Assembly: GCA_032622095.1 (NCBI GenBank)
Contig: CP136061.1
Span: 90,931,845 to 90,995,844 of the forward strand
Length of the DNA: 64,000 nt
Reading direction: 5' to 3'
Source of the DNA: Siphonodentalium dalli
Taxonomy: Eukaryota > Mollusca > Scaphopoda > Gadilida > Siphonodentaliidae
Under the pieces are notes generated by a model, which saw only the letters and a program-made list of their open reading frames with translations, made no database searches and was not told where the DNA came from. The translations under genes were made by a program, and so were the position numbers. Below, piece after piece: positions 43,520-56,065 of this stretch (within the stretch, counting starts at the first letter, position 1; each line of letters opens with the position of its first letter).

Positions 43520-46206
43520 TTTATCACAAGAACCAGGATTTAGGTTCCAGACTGCTCCCTCACTCCCTCCCGGGGAAAATATACCAGGGGTGCTATTCAC
43601 CAAGCGAGACTATTTTATAAACCAGGTAGTTTATTTGGTAGCGGCTGAACGCAAAGGTATCTTTGCTTTAGCGCAAACGACACACGCTGTCGATGGTGTG
43701 ATTGATCCAATCTATCAGATTTGTCACTTGTCAATTGACGCCGTCTCACGACTAATTCATGAACACTCACCGGCCACAATCGGCATGTATAGCGGTATAA
43801 TATTTTGGTATAATTGTGTGGAGACTTTTAATTAGCACAGTGTGAAAATGAAGAGCCGAGAAGATAACGTCTCAGAATAATTTTGTTTGTGTTTTGGTTC
43901 TGTTTGGATATTTCCTTGCCATTTCCAAAGAATTATTTTTCCATGCATCATTTTTCCGGCGCTGGTGAATGGTGCCGGTTTCTTTGTTCTTTAATATTTT
44001 GATTCTTTTCTCCACAATGCCCAAAAACGTTTTACGCTCGTCGGCAGTGGGGGGGGGGGGTGGGGTCTGGAAAACAATTGCACATATAGGGCCCAAAAAG
44101 GTTTTTTCCGACCCCGAGGGACCCACCACCCATTTGTGCAAATTTTTTCCTCCAAATGTTAGGGACCCACCCCCTTTCTCATGTTTTTATCCAAATTTCA
44201 AGAGTTTTGTTTAGCCATTCGTCAATAACTGTGTTAACTGTCTTGCAATCCCATTACACTGTTCTTTGTTGGTGCAAACTGTGTAAACTTAAGACTCAAG
44301 CAATAACATGCTTAATCGGTAAAGCCCAGTCAAAAAAACGAAAAATAAACTGTATTTCCAGGTGTTTCCTGGTGTTTCCAGTATCTAACAACAATAATAA
44401 AGCATTGTGTAGGTACACTGTATGTCACAAATTGCCCTAGACCGCATTATAGCCTTAATATATCGAGTCTGACAGAGAACACTGGCCAGTGTAAATAGTG
44501 GTAAACAGGTCAGGGGTTCTACAATTATTTGTGCATGATCAAAGAACTCTTTAGTCTTATTCACCGGGGTGGGTGAGGAGGGGAATTGTTTTGGTTAGGT
44601 ATACACATAGATATATGGTTATTATACCCCCGATATTAGTCGGCGGGTATATAGTTGACGCCTCGAGCCGTCCATGCGTCCGTCCATACAAACATTTTGC
44701 GTTATAACTCAAGAGTCGGTTGTCATATTTTGATGCTCTATGACATGTGACGGACCAGAAATGGGGAACGAATATGCATAATATCACGGATTGTGAACAC
44801 CAATGCCTAGCAGAGTTATCAATGGGCCCTGTTTATGAAATTCAGTTCGTACAAAGTTTTTGCAATATAAGTTGAAGTGTCGGTTGTCGAATTTTGAAGT
44901 GGTTTGGTATGGTGATAGACCTGAATGATAGGGGAAGGATGTATGCAGATATTACTGCATATCACAGGTTTTGCCTGTCGATGCATACCAGAGCTACCAA
45001 CCTGGTTCCATCCGTAAACACATTTTGCATTATTATAACTAAACCATTTCTATGTATATTTGTGCACTAGAATCTGCAGTATAGTCTCAGTCAGATTTTA
45101 TTCTTGATTTTAGTTTGAACTTTGAAGACATTGAAGAATGTCATTTCTCAAAGCATCTGAATGCATCACATTATTTCAGTTCATCTATTTGTAAGCGATA
45201 ACAGTATACAATTAGTATTTTAGTTTAGTCTTGTTGAGCAGTATTTAAGCTTCAAGATGAAGTTCGTAAATTCAAGGAGAATAGTGTCGCCTTCAGTTGG
45301 GATTGTCTGAACAATAAACAGTAACGGTCATTCATCATAACCAATTCAATTGGATATTTGGATAAGTGTTGCAAATTAACATTACTTGCAACCATTAAAG
45401 ATGAGAAATAACCAGAAGGAATGAATTTGATTGCATGCCAGAACAAGACAGTATTTCAGACATTAGAAATTTATGAGATACCCTTTTCAATGTCATGTTA
45501 TGCAACAATCGGGTTAATGATATCTAGTCATCATTGAGTATTCACCATGTAGTATTTGTGATACAGTTTTTTTTATTACTTTTAATCGGGTAATACAACT
45601 GGGTAATATATTAATTTGTTTTACTAAATTACGGTTTTCCACTGTGAAGTGGGGCGGGATCATGTGAAATCCAGAAGGTTGGTAAATCTGAGGCTATATA
45701 GTTACTATAGCTGTCTATATAGCCATATGCCAACAAACATGATACTAACATGCTAACAAACAACATTACATGGTCAGTACTTGTTTGGAAAAAAAAACCC
45801 ATTTTGGAAATTTTTTTACAAGCACGATTGTTTCGGCCTCTGGACCACCCACCCACACCGGCCCTATATACGGAATTTATTTTGTAGACCCCCCATGTCG
45901 TCGGTGGTATATATTTGCCCCACGTAATTTTCCTCGGATGCTCATTGTTGAAATGAACCAAACGTGTACTGTTACACGCAGCATGTTTATGTGACCGATG
46001 GTCAACCTATGATTGACGCCAATCACCTTGATTGGATAATCCTATACCGCGCGGCGATGTCTTCCCATCGATATGTCCACCGATAGCTTCGCATTGAGCG
46101 TCGCCTCGTAAAACTACCTGGACTATATTATAAACCCAGCCGGTGAATAGCACCCCTGCAGTCTGGGACCTAAATTATCCAGATCCATCATTCTTGTGAC
46201 ATTATC
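43520..46206. mobile_element. 2.7 kb inverted-repeat element
   Basis: The outer inverted blocks are 'TTATCACAAGAACCAGGATT' and 'TAGGTTCCAGACTGC' at the left, and 'GCAGTCTGGGACCTAAATTA' and 'TTCTTGTGACATTATC' at the right. Both arms carry 'GGGGTGCTATTCACC' (43588; inverted at about 46141-46157). Inner inverted blocks include 'GGGCCCAAAAAGGTTTTTTC' at 44090 with C-rich mirror sequence near 45840-45900. The left arm has an extra 'CTCCCTCCCGGGGAAAATAT'-like segment. Frames at 43590-43835, 44141-43872, 43969-44214 and 45961-45629 are in the arms and look non-coding. Motifs are shared with the 60.7 kb element. Confidence 0.6.
44615..45010. repeat. 'TATACCCCCG...GGCGGGTATA' module
   Basis: 'ATTATACCCCCGATATTAGT' is followed by 'CGGCGGGTATATAG' and 'CCGTCCATGCGTCCGTCC', then two diverged copies of a unit of about 170 bp containing 'AAACATTTTGCGTTATAACT' / 'AAAGTTTTTGCAATATAAGT'. 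The module lies inside the 43.5-46.2 kb element. Confidence 0.6.
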
Positions 46207-46711
46207 AATAATTATTCAAGTCTTCACAGCTTGCACAGTATCTGTAATATATATACCGTTTACGTCCAATCCAATGTTACCAGATTACTGGTATTATTTT
46301 CTTTAAACTAAACTAAGATTTCCCATCAGTATTTTCCAACAACTTTAATAGTCAATATCAATTATCATCATTGTTGTCATTTGGAATTCGATTTGGCTAA
46401 AGAATAACAAAACAAAGTCTCATATAATAAAAGCTTAGAACATAGCTTTAATAGCTAACTATTATTTAAATGTAACTTTTATCGCAAAACCTATTCACTT
46501 TCACCTGACAGACCTGTTCACTCACTGAATCGAGTCAGTAGGACTTCCTTCAGAGAGGTTCAGACAACTTTGCCATGAATTGATTTGTCTTTCTTAAATG
46601 TTCAGAACCAATAGATGTTGCATCATGATTCATGAATTAAATTGATTGTATGAGTAAAACCTGGTTGAAATGCTACTGTGTAACGGGTCATACCCGTCTT
46701 CGAGCTACTGA
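46207..46711. other. Unassigned
   Basis: AT-rich sequence. No open frame above 60 codons and no repeat was recognised. Confidence 0.4.
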
Positions 46712-46868
46712 TAGTGATACGGAACAAACCATTAAATTAACACGTAAATAACACCATGCATACATCACTGTCATCAGTCATCATTCATACATTATATCAC
46801 TATTGGTGACTGATGGTGATATCATTAATGTATCGTGTTAGTTACTTATTAATGGTTTGTATTGTGCA
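46712..46868. mobile_element. Imperfect hairpin of about 157 bp
   Basis: 'ACAAACCATTAAATTAACAC' at 46722 is mirrored by 'TAATGGTTTGT' ending near 46861, with 'GTCATCAGTCATCATTCA' and 'GACTGATGGTGAT' in between. Degenerate arms suggest an older MITE. Confidence 0.55.
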
Positions 46869-48340
46869 GGGGTAAAATATGCTCGAAACCCCATGGCACC
46901 ATTTCACACCAGATTCTATTCTTATACAATTTTGAATAAGTTCCATAAAATTAGTTGCAATCAACCTCATATTTGTCTACAGGGCTTAAAATTTGTATAA
47001 GAATCGGAATTGATTCTCGCAAATTATTCTTGGAAAAGTGAATCATGAGAATCAAGTTTGATTCTCGCATACATACATCTCTGCTTTGTTGTATAAAGAC
47101 ATCATATTATAGCTTTTAGGCCAGCATGATTTTTTTTCAATGGCCAACATTAAATCTTTCAAAAAGCTATACATTGCAATAGTTATTGTATATTCCTGTC
47201 ACATTCACAGCAACTCATTTAACTGAAGATAAAGGGAGAGGGTAAACTGTTTTAAGAATTGAAAGTAAGATACGGGGTATTACTGTTGAGAAATTGACAC
47301 AAGTGCATTGAACTTTTAAAACTTTTCCAGAAGATTCCCTTCAAATCGTCTCTAACATGGAAAGAGTCATACACCATACCCCTCACAACCAACTTGTGGC
47401 GTAATCAAGATCTGATTTTGATTCGTGTACCCTCAAACTTGTGAATCACCTTTAATTATCGCCAAAATGGATGGATTTTAAGGCCTGCACTATTATTCAC
47501 TCTTGTTAGTGAAATCAGATACATGAACATTCATGAATCAGGTATATGTACAAATGTAGCATTTTATCTAGCCAAGCCCTTTTAGTGGTTCACAAATGCG
47601 CATCGCCCATGTGGATGGCTTGTGACATTCAATTCATTGTGCACCTTTATTATACTTTATTATACGAAACTTTTAACTTCGGCCCCCTATATTCGTTCAT
47701 GGATATTCGGAGCTGTGGGAGCATTCGTTAATTTAGTGTAGGAAGACGACCACCTCCCGGTAATATATATACCACATTTAATTAATTATTTTCACCATTT
47801 ATTGTTATACTGGTTATATATTACTGAATAAAATCTATCAATATTTGGCACCGACATTCAAATTTCATTGTGCATTTACAATGTTATGCCTCTTCTTGGC
47901 CTAGATATTGGATTACCTCTTGGCTCTATACTACAGGACTTGTGCATTATAGTCGGTTTAAGGCATGTACATTCAATGTACTATATTCATGACCAGAAGT
48001 GGCTCCCTACCGTACAGGCGAAATATGCAGCTATCCATGTCTAAGCAAGAAAATAACTCAGTCAACACAAAAAGACACATTTAAATTGGAACTATATTTT
48101 TTCTTGAAGGTGTCTTTACTTCCTACTTGTTTGTGATAAGGAAATCAATATTAATTTGTTTTAACCCCAGCCGTTTCGTGATCGTTTTTACTTGGTAAAA
48201 TGTGATTATGTGATCAAGCTTGTCTCCATTGAATTTAGTGCACTGGGTTAATACATTTTGTATAGAATTATGACTCATTAGAGATCCTCTATATATAATG
48301 CTATAATTAATTGTGACATATTTTTATTACTATTTGTATG
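46869..48340. other. Unassigned
   Basis: Contains 'GATTCTCGCA' twice near 47017 and 47062, and a 61-codon frame at 47546-47731 without known domain. Nothing else was recognised. Confidence 0.4.
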
Positions 48341-48870
48341 TGTACCCATACCATGTATGGTACACATAATGCCGACGTCCGGACCAACCATCCGTCATTC
48401 GTCAGTCTGTAAGTCTGTCTGTCTGTACTTAGACACTTGCTATCCGATTTTCGATTACTCAAGCATTTTTAACCGGATCGTGTTTAAATGTTATGTGCAT
48501 GTATATGATGACACACCCCTCACCTGTATATATTTTTGGTATCGATCGGTTGATCGGTTTAGAAATGATTAACACTTTCCATCCATATCTGGTCATGTTC
48601 TATCCGATGCCATAACGCATGTATTTTGTGTCCCATTGTGTTCATATTTTATATACAGGTTTATAATGATCCATGGCTCACCTGTATATTTTTCGGTATA
48701 GATTGGTTGATCGGATTAGAAATAATTAACCCTTTCATACACATGCCATCCAAACCAATAAGTCAAATATGTTTCTTCTGATTTACCTCATATTTCTTAC
48801 CAAGGTTTTCCTTATCACACTCTTCATCTGTATGGATTTTGGTTTTGATTAATTAACCCTTATACTCTTG
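48340..48870. repeat. Tandem module with 'CACCTGTATAT' and 'TTGATCGG' blocks
   Basis: It begins with the palindromic 'GTACCCATACCATGTATGGT' and a 'GTCTGTCTGTCTGT' stretch. Then come two or three diverged units of about 160 bp with 'CTCACCTGTATAT', 'GGTTGATCGG' and 'TTAGAAAT.ATTAAC'. A related block is at 49500-49575. The entry 'TGTACCCATACCA' recurs at 49673, opening the next module. Confidence 0.65.
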
Positions 48871-49670
48871 AACCAGGGTTACTAACAACCACTCTATTTG
48901 ATAGTTGTATACATTACTTAGGTGTGATGTTCTATATGAAGGTTTTATTGCAATAGTTGCATTTAATATAATGCTATCAATAAATTACCATGTGAATATG
49001 CAATATGCAAAAATGTTGAGAGTACATTTGTTATACATATACCTGTAAGTCCATAGCCAATTTAAAAGCTATATGGTGGAGTGGTAGACAACTCAATTAG
49101 AAATATAATGATAACATTCCCTCTTTCTTGTCCAGGCAGACAAACAACACTGGCAATAATTGCTTATCAAAAAGTGATTGATGGAGCTTACTGTCCCCAG
49201 AGAGGCCTGTCATAATCTGGGTTCTGAAGTGTTTGTATATTTTTATAAAGTATCACAGTCCTATTTGATGTCATATTAATCTGATCTCACAGCTCACTGT
49301 ACTGACAGTGGTGGCCCAGAGTTTATTAACTCCCACATAGGTATCTGGTTTCTGTTGTTTATAGACTTGTATCTCTCCAATGATTATCTATCAATGCAAT
49401 ATTCAAGTGACATACCCGGTACAGTGCCCTAATTTTATAGAGTTAAAATCATTATCCCTGGTCATTAATTTTATGCTATTTTATATTGTTGATTTAATCA
49501 TTCTATTATATCTCCAGGTTTCTCCTCCTTCACTTGCATGGATTTTTGTAGCTGAAAATTAACCCTTAACATTCCTGATAGGAATACCTTATCTGATATA
49601 TCTCATTTAATATTGGATTATTTTGACGCACTCTTTGCCTCTATTGAAATATTCATTTATTTAGATTTTT
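48871..49670. other. Mostly unassigned
   Basis: Only the 49500-49575 fragment of the neighbouring tandem module was recognised. The 60-codon frame at 49380-49562 has no domain. Confidence 0.4.
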
Positions 49671-50230
49671 ATGTGTACCCATACCATAGTATGGTACATA
49701 TAGTGTCGACGTCCAGATTGACAACTCGTCGATCGTCCATCTGACTCTATGTCCATCTGTCCGTAGACACTTTGCGCATGGTGCGATAATGTAAACTTAT
49801 TTTATTCGATCGGAACCAAATGTTATATATGTGTTTCTCAGCCCAAGTTTGAGTTCGATTGTGGGTTTCATCAGAGTATTTTTTATGGAGTTATGGCCCT
49901 TCTTCGACTTAGAATCCACAATAACTCAAAACATATTTGTCTGATTGAAACCAAATTTAGTATGTGAGTATCTCAGCCCAAAATACAGATATAATTCGTA
50001 TTTGAGTTTGATCCAATGTTTTTAAGGAGTTATGGCCATTCGACTTAGAATTCACGCATGCTGCAATAACTCAAAACAAATTTTTCTGATCGAAACCAAA
50101 TTTGGTATGTGAGTTTCTCAGCCGAAAATACAGATATAATTCAAATTTGGGTAATGGAGTTATGGCCCTTTTATTTAAATAGGATTTTAGCGACCCAAGC
50201 TGAAAATAGCTAATCACTATAACCAAGGTA
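49671..50230. repeat. 'GAGTTATGGCC' tandem module, about 3 units of 135 bp
   Basis: It opens 'GTACCCATACCATAGTATGG', followed by a 'CCATCTGTCCGTAGACAC' stretch. Three units then contain 'GGAGTTATGGCC', 'CGACTTAGAAT', 'CAATAACTCAAAACA', 'GAAACCAAATTTGGTATGTG' and 'CTCAGCC.AAAATACAGATAT'. This is the complementary sense of the repeat at 1-400. Confidence 0.75.
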
Positions 50231-50609
50231 TGGGTTAAACATCTGCCGATCGTGATCGGCCTCTCGTTAGAACAGACCTTCACTAAACTTTCAGGTGTTC
50301 TTCGAGTTCTCCCACTTGCTATGCTCCGACAAATGTTCTTCACTGTCTGCATACACCGTAAACTGTTGTATATATCATATTTTTGTTATGAGAGGCTAAC
50401 AATAACATTTTCAGCAAGTCATTCATTTATGGAGAAACCAGGCATTGCTTTAATTTGTCCAGGGAAGTGGTGACTATGCCACTGCGGGTTTTTAGGGAAA
50501 TTGTTTTACCAGTCACATATTTTGTTTTCATACTTTCGATAATTTTTTGGACCGATATGGCCGTCAGTAGGAAATTTCCTTCCAAAGAGGTGCTGTCCAT
50601 AATTTCACA

Positions 50610-51250
50610 TTTATTAATAATTGAGCTGAAGCGCAATTCAATTGCTCTGAAGATTGATTCATATCAATTGCGATGAAGCACAATTAGTGTTACAAGCTTA
50701 CACACATCAATATATAGGTTATTCCATTAATTAACTGAAGCGCAATTAATTTTCTATTGGATTTATTCATTAATTAACTGGGGGGTTTAGCCATATATAT
50801 AAAATTAATTGCGCTGAAGCGCAATTAATTTTCAATGGCACTGAAGCGCAATTAATTTTCAATTACGCTGAAGCGCAATTGAATTGCGCTGAAGCGCAAT
50901 TGAATTGTGCTGAAGTGCAATTGAATTGTACTGAAGCGCAATTGAATTCCGCTGAAGCACAATTATTAATAAATGTGAATTTGGCTGAAGCACAATTGAA
51001 TTGCGCTGAAGAACAATTATTAATAAATGTGAATTTGGCCTCCCATAGGTGTCAAGCAATTAAGCGTGAACTTTATTGCTTTATAGCCAAAAAAGTTATG
51101 ACTACGCCCATACTATGAGATGGGCTCAATCATTCACATTCGAGGGAAGTAAGGATGTGTTAGGTATTTGCGCTTAAGCCCAAATGATTTGCACTTAAGC
51201 GCAAATAATTTGATAGACACATATTTGCGCTTAAGCGCAAATAAATAATA
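50610..51250. repeat. Array of 'GCGCTGAAGCGCAATT' palindromes, partly 21-bp periodic (locus 2)
   Basis: About 15 copies of 'GCGCTGAAGCGCAATT' or variants. From about 50865 to 50965 they recur every 21 bp with 'GAATT' between them. 'TTATTAATAAATGTGAATT' separates later units. At 51165-51245 the motif changes to 'TTTGCGCTTAAGCGCAAAT'. The plus frame 50879-51118 reads as a seven-residue repeat ('NCAEAQL') and the minus frame 51059-50859 as 'LQRNSIA'. These follow from the 21-bp period and are not called as genes. Confidence 0.9.
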
Positions 51251-52860
51251 AATGTGAATAGGCCCTCCCTTATAGGCCTACTGTTTTTTTTAAAACGATA
51301 AATCATAAATATGTTCTCTTTCATTAAGTTAAGAAATCAGAACAGTTTTTCACATGGTACGCATGACCAATCAACATTTGTGGGAAACATATATAGACTT
51401 ATAGTGTCTAGTGTGAAATGACATATGGTGCGAAACTGATTTTGGAGAATAAATACCAGCAACAAGTAAAATTAATAAACAATTATTTATTAATATTATA
51501 AATCAAAATCAAAATTAAATATCTCAGCAATATCCCCTTGCTAGCCGGATATCGCCAACTGATTTTGACTTGTGAACTGCTTGTTTCATTCGCTTACTTC
51601 ACGTCACTAGTCCATTGCATTTATGAGAAAATATTCCAAGCCCGGAACTAATTGCAACATAATTTGTTTTTGCTGAAATAAATGCTGGTACAAAAACCCT
51701 CCACTAATTAAACAACAAACTGAAAATCAGCAAAAATCGTAAAAAAGGAAATAGGTAAATTTTGTGAATAAAAATTTGGTGAAATCATCAATTTATGGCT
51801 TTTCATGGATGTATATAAAAAAATAAAAATCATATGTAATACAAATATCATGCCTATTTTGTCAAACTCAATTTGCTGAATCCAGAACTGAAAACCATTC
51901 CCAGATTCGTTAAGTATTTTTCGAATTGTATGCCTTCAAAAACGCGTTTACCTGACAATGCAGAGATGTCGGGGACCTCAATTTTTCAGAATGATTCAAT
52001 GAGCCTTTTAATCTGTCCCCAATATCACATTCCCATGATAAATGCTATGCAAAATAGATGTATCTCCGTCCTTGTGGTTTCGGTCCGTGCTATAATGTCG
52101 TATCCCCCTGTCCGATGAAATCGCTAGGAATTGTCACGTGAATAAAGTTTGACTAATGGCGGATGCGGAAATTAAGAACAACAGGTATCGTAAGAAATCA
52201 CATTCGTTTTTCGATATAATGTATATTTTGTAGTTTCATATGTTGCTATTTTCTTTTGTTAGTGTTAATCAATAAATTAAACAAAACACACTAGAATACC
52301 GATTATGGCAAAATTTGACCTCCCCCTACGAGTTTTTACCCCCTATTTTTCTGCTTTAAACAAAAGCCAGATCACCCAGAGTCGAACTGAACATCACCAG
52401 GTGACCCCTCCACTGGGCAAAAGTGATCGTATATACCTTTCTATTGTCTTTTGTGTCGTTATTTAGCCGTCCAGTTCTATTTATGGTATAAATATATCGC
52501 TTAAAAACACTGATATTCTCCTGTGGAGCACTTGTATTCTGACGTTCACACTGGTATTCCGCGAACCGATTGGACAGTGTGGGGATGGAAATTGCCTCTG
52601 AGTCTGACTCTGACACATAACTCGTGTGATGAAAGCGTTAAGAATCGACAATCAAATCATGATTCATAATCATATATATCTCGAAACAGCGTCCAAAGTA
52701 TACTCCAGCACAATTATATGATTATTCAGTTAAGTGCAATAATGCCGTTTTAGCGTTTCTATATTTCCAAAAATGTCGAAAAAAGTTAATTTGTAACGCA
52801 ACGTATATAACATAACAAAAATGTACACAAAGTAGTCAAGTACGTATATTGAGCATGACG
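51251..52860. other. Unassigned
   Basis: The minus frame 52616-52356 starts with an acidic Ser-rich stretch ('SESDSEAISIPTLSNRFAEY') and might be an exon or a transposon remnant, but no domain or convincing splice pair supports it. The rest is AT-rich and unrecognised. Confidence 0.35.
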
Positions 52861-52864
52861 CTTT

Positions 52865-52965
52865 CTCGTTTCTATGGTGTTATAACTTCCTGCGAGTCAT
52901 GCGCAGAAGTATCGCCTAATCACGGATAGCAGCCATCCTCCACCGTATACCAAGGAATGCATTGT
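52865..52965 (-). repeat. Inverted copy of the 42.66 kb repeat
   Basis: 'GTGTTATAACTTCCTG', 'GCCTAATCACGGATAGCAGC' and 'CATCCTCCACCGTATAC' match 42655-42745 in the opposite orientation. Confidence 0.6.
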
Positions 52966-54170
52966 GACACAATATGGCATTCTTATTCAACTTTAATAAA
53001 GCCATAAAATTCTAACATATCATCGCCGTACAAACAATACTTGTAAGCTCTGAAAGAATACACTCGTTGGACAAGAGGGAGATTAATTAATTTCAAATCC
53101 AGACAAAAGCTAATTTTCTGGAATATTTCGGAATATTTCTGGAAGTCCCAGAGCAACATTAGTAGGTATCAGAGTTGACAGGGATTTTATGTTTTACACA
53201 TATATGAAATAGTACTGAAACAATTTATTCGACTCATTATTCACTAATATTAAGGAAACTTATACTGGTACGCAATTATCATATATTCATTACTAGCTTA
53301 CCACTAGATGAGATGAGCAACGAACCCATAAATACTTGAAGAATCGAAAAATATATAGCAAGTTAATTCCTGAAAGTTGCATACTATTAACAAGTCGAAA
53401 AATGTGACCAATATTAGTCCATATATCATTATAATGGAGATGTACACGGAATCTAATTTATACCACGATAGGACGTTTTACTATATATGTCAAAATCGGT
53501 ATCGGTAGGGTAACATTTGCTCTATTCGGCACTAACTGTGTATAGCGGTACTACCCGTACATAGATCGCCGTTTCCTTTTCAATGAATTAGTTTATACAC
53601 ATATTATGAACTATAGACAGTTTGACCTTTCGCGACGTTACAACTGAGGTCACTTTAACCATATTAGGCGTGAATCCATTTTCGGCAATTAAAATCCAGT
53701 TGCCACAAATGCACAGGTGAATTAATTCCTACCCAATGAGCGTGAACTGGGCCGAGTTACATGTGCGCAAGGGGTTCATAGGGCATAAACGAATGGGGCT
53801 CTGGTCACGTTTTATAGCATTACAATTGTTTATACATGCAAGTCATCGCCAATGCTCGTGAGGTAGACAGGCAATGTCGTTTACGGTGTTTAAGAAATAA
53901 ATACTCTGCGCATCGGCGTGTATAGTATAATTTGCCTTTCATCAGTCTATATAGCATAATATTAACCGATTCACTTGTGATTTGAATTATGAACGTCCTG
54001 AACGTTTGAGGCGTTGGCAGCATTGCAGTGATTGTACCACTTCTTTGTGGTACAATTCAGAATATCTATACGGAGTATGTGTACAAATAAAATTTACGCC
54101 ATGAATGCCTTTGATGGTCTACCCCGGGAGCATTGGCGATGGCTATCATTTATAAAGACGTTTATATATT
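52966..54170. other. Unassigned
   Basis: The 67-codon minus frame at 54023-53820 has no recognised domain. A small 'GATGACTATCATTATAAA' duplication near 54137-54200 leads into the next MITE. Confidence 0.4.
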
Positions 54171-54204
54171 CAGCGATGACTATCATTATAAACACATTTA
54201 TATA

Positions 54205-54525
54205 GTGAATTTGTTGAAGCTAGCGGGATAGCGTCACTAAATTCACGCTCTGGGGACCTAATTCTGCTTAGGACTCAACTGATATGGAAGACCTAGGATC
54301 AGACTGAAATTCCACAGTTGAAGTGGTTGATGTCCACCCGTTAGATTAGTCACCTCGATAATTCTTTTATCTTCTGCAAATTAGGGGATATAAACTTCAC
54401 CGACGGGAAAAAGAAACTAAAACCATGTTAATTTGAGACTATAGCTGTGCGGGATATCATTACTAAATTCACCCGTTGGGGACCTCTGCAAATGAGAGAC
54501 ACACTATAATCAGTCTTGCCCTAGA
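54205..54525. mobile_element. Family E MITE, truncated copy 2
   Basis: Has 'GCGTCACTAAATTCACGCTC' + 'TGGGGACCTAATTCTGC' near 54230, the 'GATGTCCACCCGTTAG' middle block, and a right end 'CCTCTGCAAATGAGAGACAC' + 'CAGTCTTGCC'. The left terminal repeat is missing. Confidence 0.65.
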
Positions 54526-54685
54526 GTACGATGTCACAGCAAACATATAGTTTTATGGTTGACTGATATCCCCTTTCGGTTTCGTTTTTCATGAATAACA
54601 ACACCAGGTGTTAACTGTTGAAAGTCTTGGAAATACGTAATTCTATTCTCCTAGCTAGGTATTATTGGTCAATTCTGGACTCTTC

Positions 54686-55088
54686 ATATGTGACCCGCCA
54701 TATCAAATCCAGTCGTAAGTCGTGATGTTTTTTACCCCGTGGCAATGCATTCTCTTATATATGCAATTTTTTTCATTTTGTTTAAATAAATGTTTTTTAC
54801 AATTTTTAGGACATAAAATAAAAAACATCCATTACCCTGCAGGGAGCCCCACACATATATAGAATCATATAGAAGAGTGTCGTCTGCTAATGTTTGTCTG
54901 GGGTGAAATTATAAAATTGTTAAAGAATACAAGAAAAAAATATTAAAATTTTAAAAAATTGTTAGGCCAATGCATTCTCTTATATATGCGAGGCGACCTA
55001 TGGTCGACTCGCATATATAAGAGAATACATTGGCACAGGGTAAACAAATCCCGACCTACGACTGGATTTGATATGGCGGGTCACATAT
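54686..55088. mobile_element. 403 bp MITE 'GTGACCCGCCATATC' with a nested hairpin MITE
   Basis: Terminal inverted repeats of about 32 bp: 'ATATGTGACCCGCCATATCA' + 'AATCCAGTCGTA' at the left and its complement at the right end (55057-55088). Inside, 54833-55044 is a 'CCCTGCAGGGAGCCCC...GGCACAGGGTA' MITE as at 16168, itself interrupted by an A/T-rich insert at 54905-54962. A partial 'GGCAATGCATTCTCTTATAT' lies at 54740. Confidence 0.85.
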
Positions 55089-55440
55089 ATGCCTTTAGTA
55101 CTTAATTAGTTGTCGTAATCTCTCATTTTGTAACCACTGTGTGAAATTATCAATGTGATTGAAATTTATTGCGCTATTTTTTAGCTATGTGGAGAATCGT
55201 CCTATCACTGTATATGAATTCCGTCAATCGCCTGATTGGCATCATCACTAAATGTTGTGATTGGCTGAAACTGACGTAATGCTTCATGAATGTAATGGAA
55301 TTACCCGCGTTATACTATGTAACGCGTAGCTTGTTCGAGAATCTAATTTTATTTAGAACCGGGACTTCTTTAGAACAGTATTAGCCATTTAAACCACCAC
55401 TAAAGTCTCAGGTTTTGATAAAGCCATAATAAGGGAGCTT
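55089..55440. other. Unassigned
   Basis: No feature was recognised between the 54.7 kb MITE and the fragment at 55.44 kb. Confidence 0.4.
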
Positions 55441-55500
55441 CTTGAATTTTTGCGAAAACCCTGACCTCGCATATATAAGAGAATGCATTGGCCTAACAAA
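55440..55500. repeat. Fragment of the 'TGCCAATGCATTCTC' MITE
   Basis: 'TTTTTGCGAAAACCCTG' is followed by 'CTCGCATATATAAGAGAATG' and 'CATTGGCC'. The 5' part resembles the flank of the 28.88 kb copy. Confidence 0.65.
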
Positions 55501-55721
55501 TTTTATATTATTTGTTACATGTCTGCCGGTAGCCATCTTGGATTTTACTCTTTGCATGACTAAATCATTTGGCACACACCACATACACTTCACTCATCTG
55601 ATCATCTCCAAACTTCATATTGATATTGATATTGATCTACTTGATAGGAGCTATCACATGTCTTGATATTTATTGGAAAACATAGCCGCCAGTGGCCATC
55701 TTGGATTTTATTTATAAAATA

Positions 55722-55751
55722 TAATATATAAATATATATATATATATATAG

Positions 55752-55797
<46 letters not shown>
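55722..55797. repeat. (AT)n microsatellite
   Basis: About 75 bp of almost pure TA dinucleotides, with one 'TATAGCTATAAT' interruption. Confidence 0.95.
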
Positions 55798-55798
<1 letters not shown>

Positions 55799-55799
55799 T

Positions 55800-56065
55800 C
55801 ATGTTGATAATCTGGTTGATGTTCATCCATTAGTCACCTCGATTATGCATTTTATCTTCTGCAAATTAGAGGATATAGAAACTGAACAGAAGAAAAAGAG
55901 TAAATAAAAACAATGTTAATTTGAGAATATAGATACTTCCCAGATGAGGCCTAAGCAGAATGAGGTCCACAGTGGGTGAATTTGGTGATATTAGCCCATT
56001 GTGCGGGATGGTTTACTAAATTCACCTTCTGTGGACCTCATTTTGGAAATGACAGACACACTATT
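55800..56065. mobile_element. Family E MITE, copy 3
   Basis: Contains 'AGCAGAATGAGGTCCACAGT' + 'GGGTGAATTTGGTGATA' and its mirror 'CTAAATTCACCTTCTGTGGA' + 'CCTCATTTTGGAAATGACAG'. 'GTTGATGTTCATCCATTAGT' is the internal block. Confidence 0.65.

Noticed and set aside
50859-51118. Heptad-repeat coiled-coil protein
   Set aside because: The seven-residue periodicity follows from the 21-bp palindrome array and appears on both strands.
52356-52616. Possible first exon 'SESDSEAISIPTLSNRF'
   Set aside because: The apparent start is a non-ATG codon, no convincing donor follows, and no domain is recognisable; mentioned only as a stretch note.
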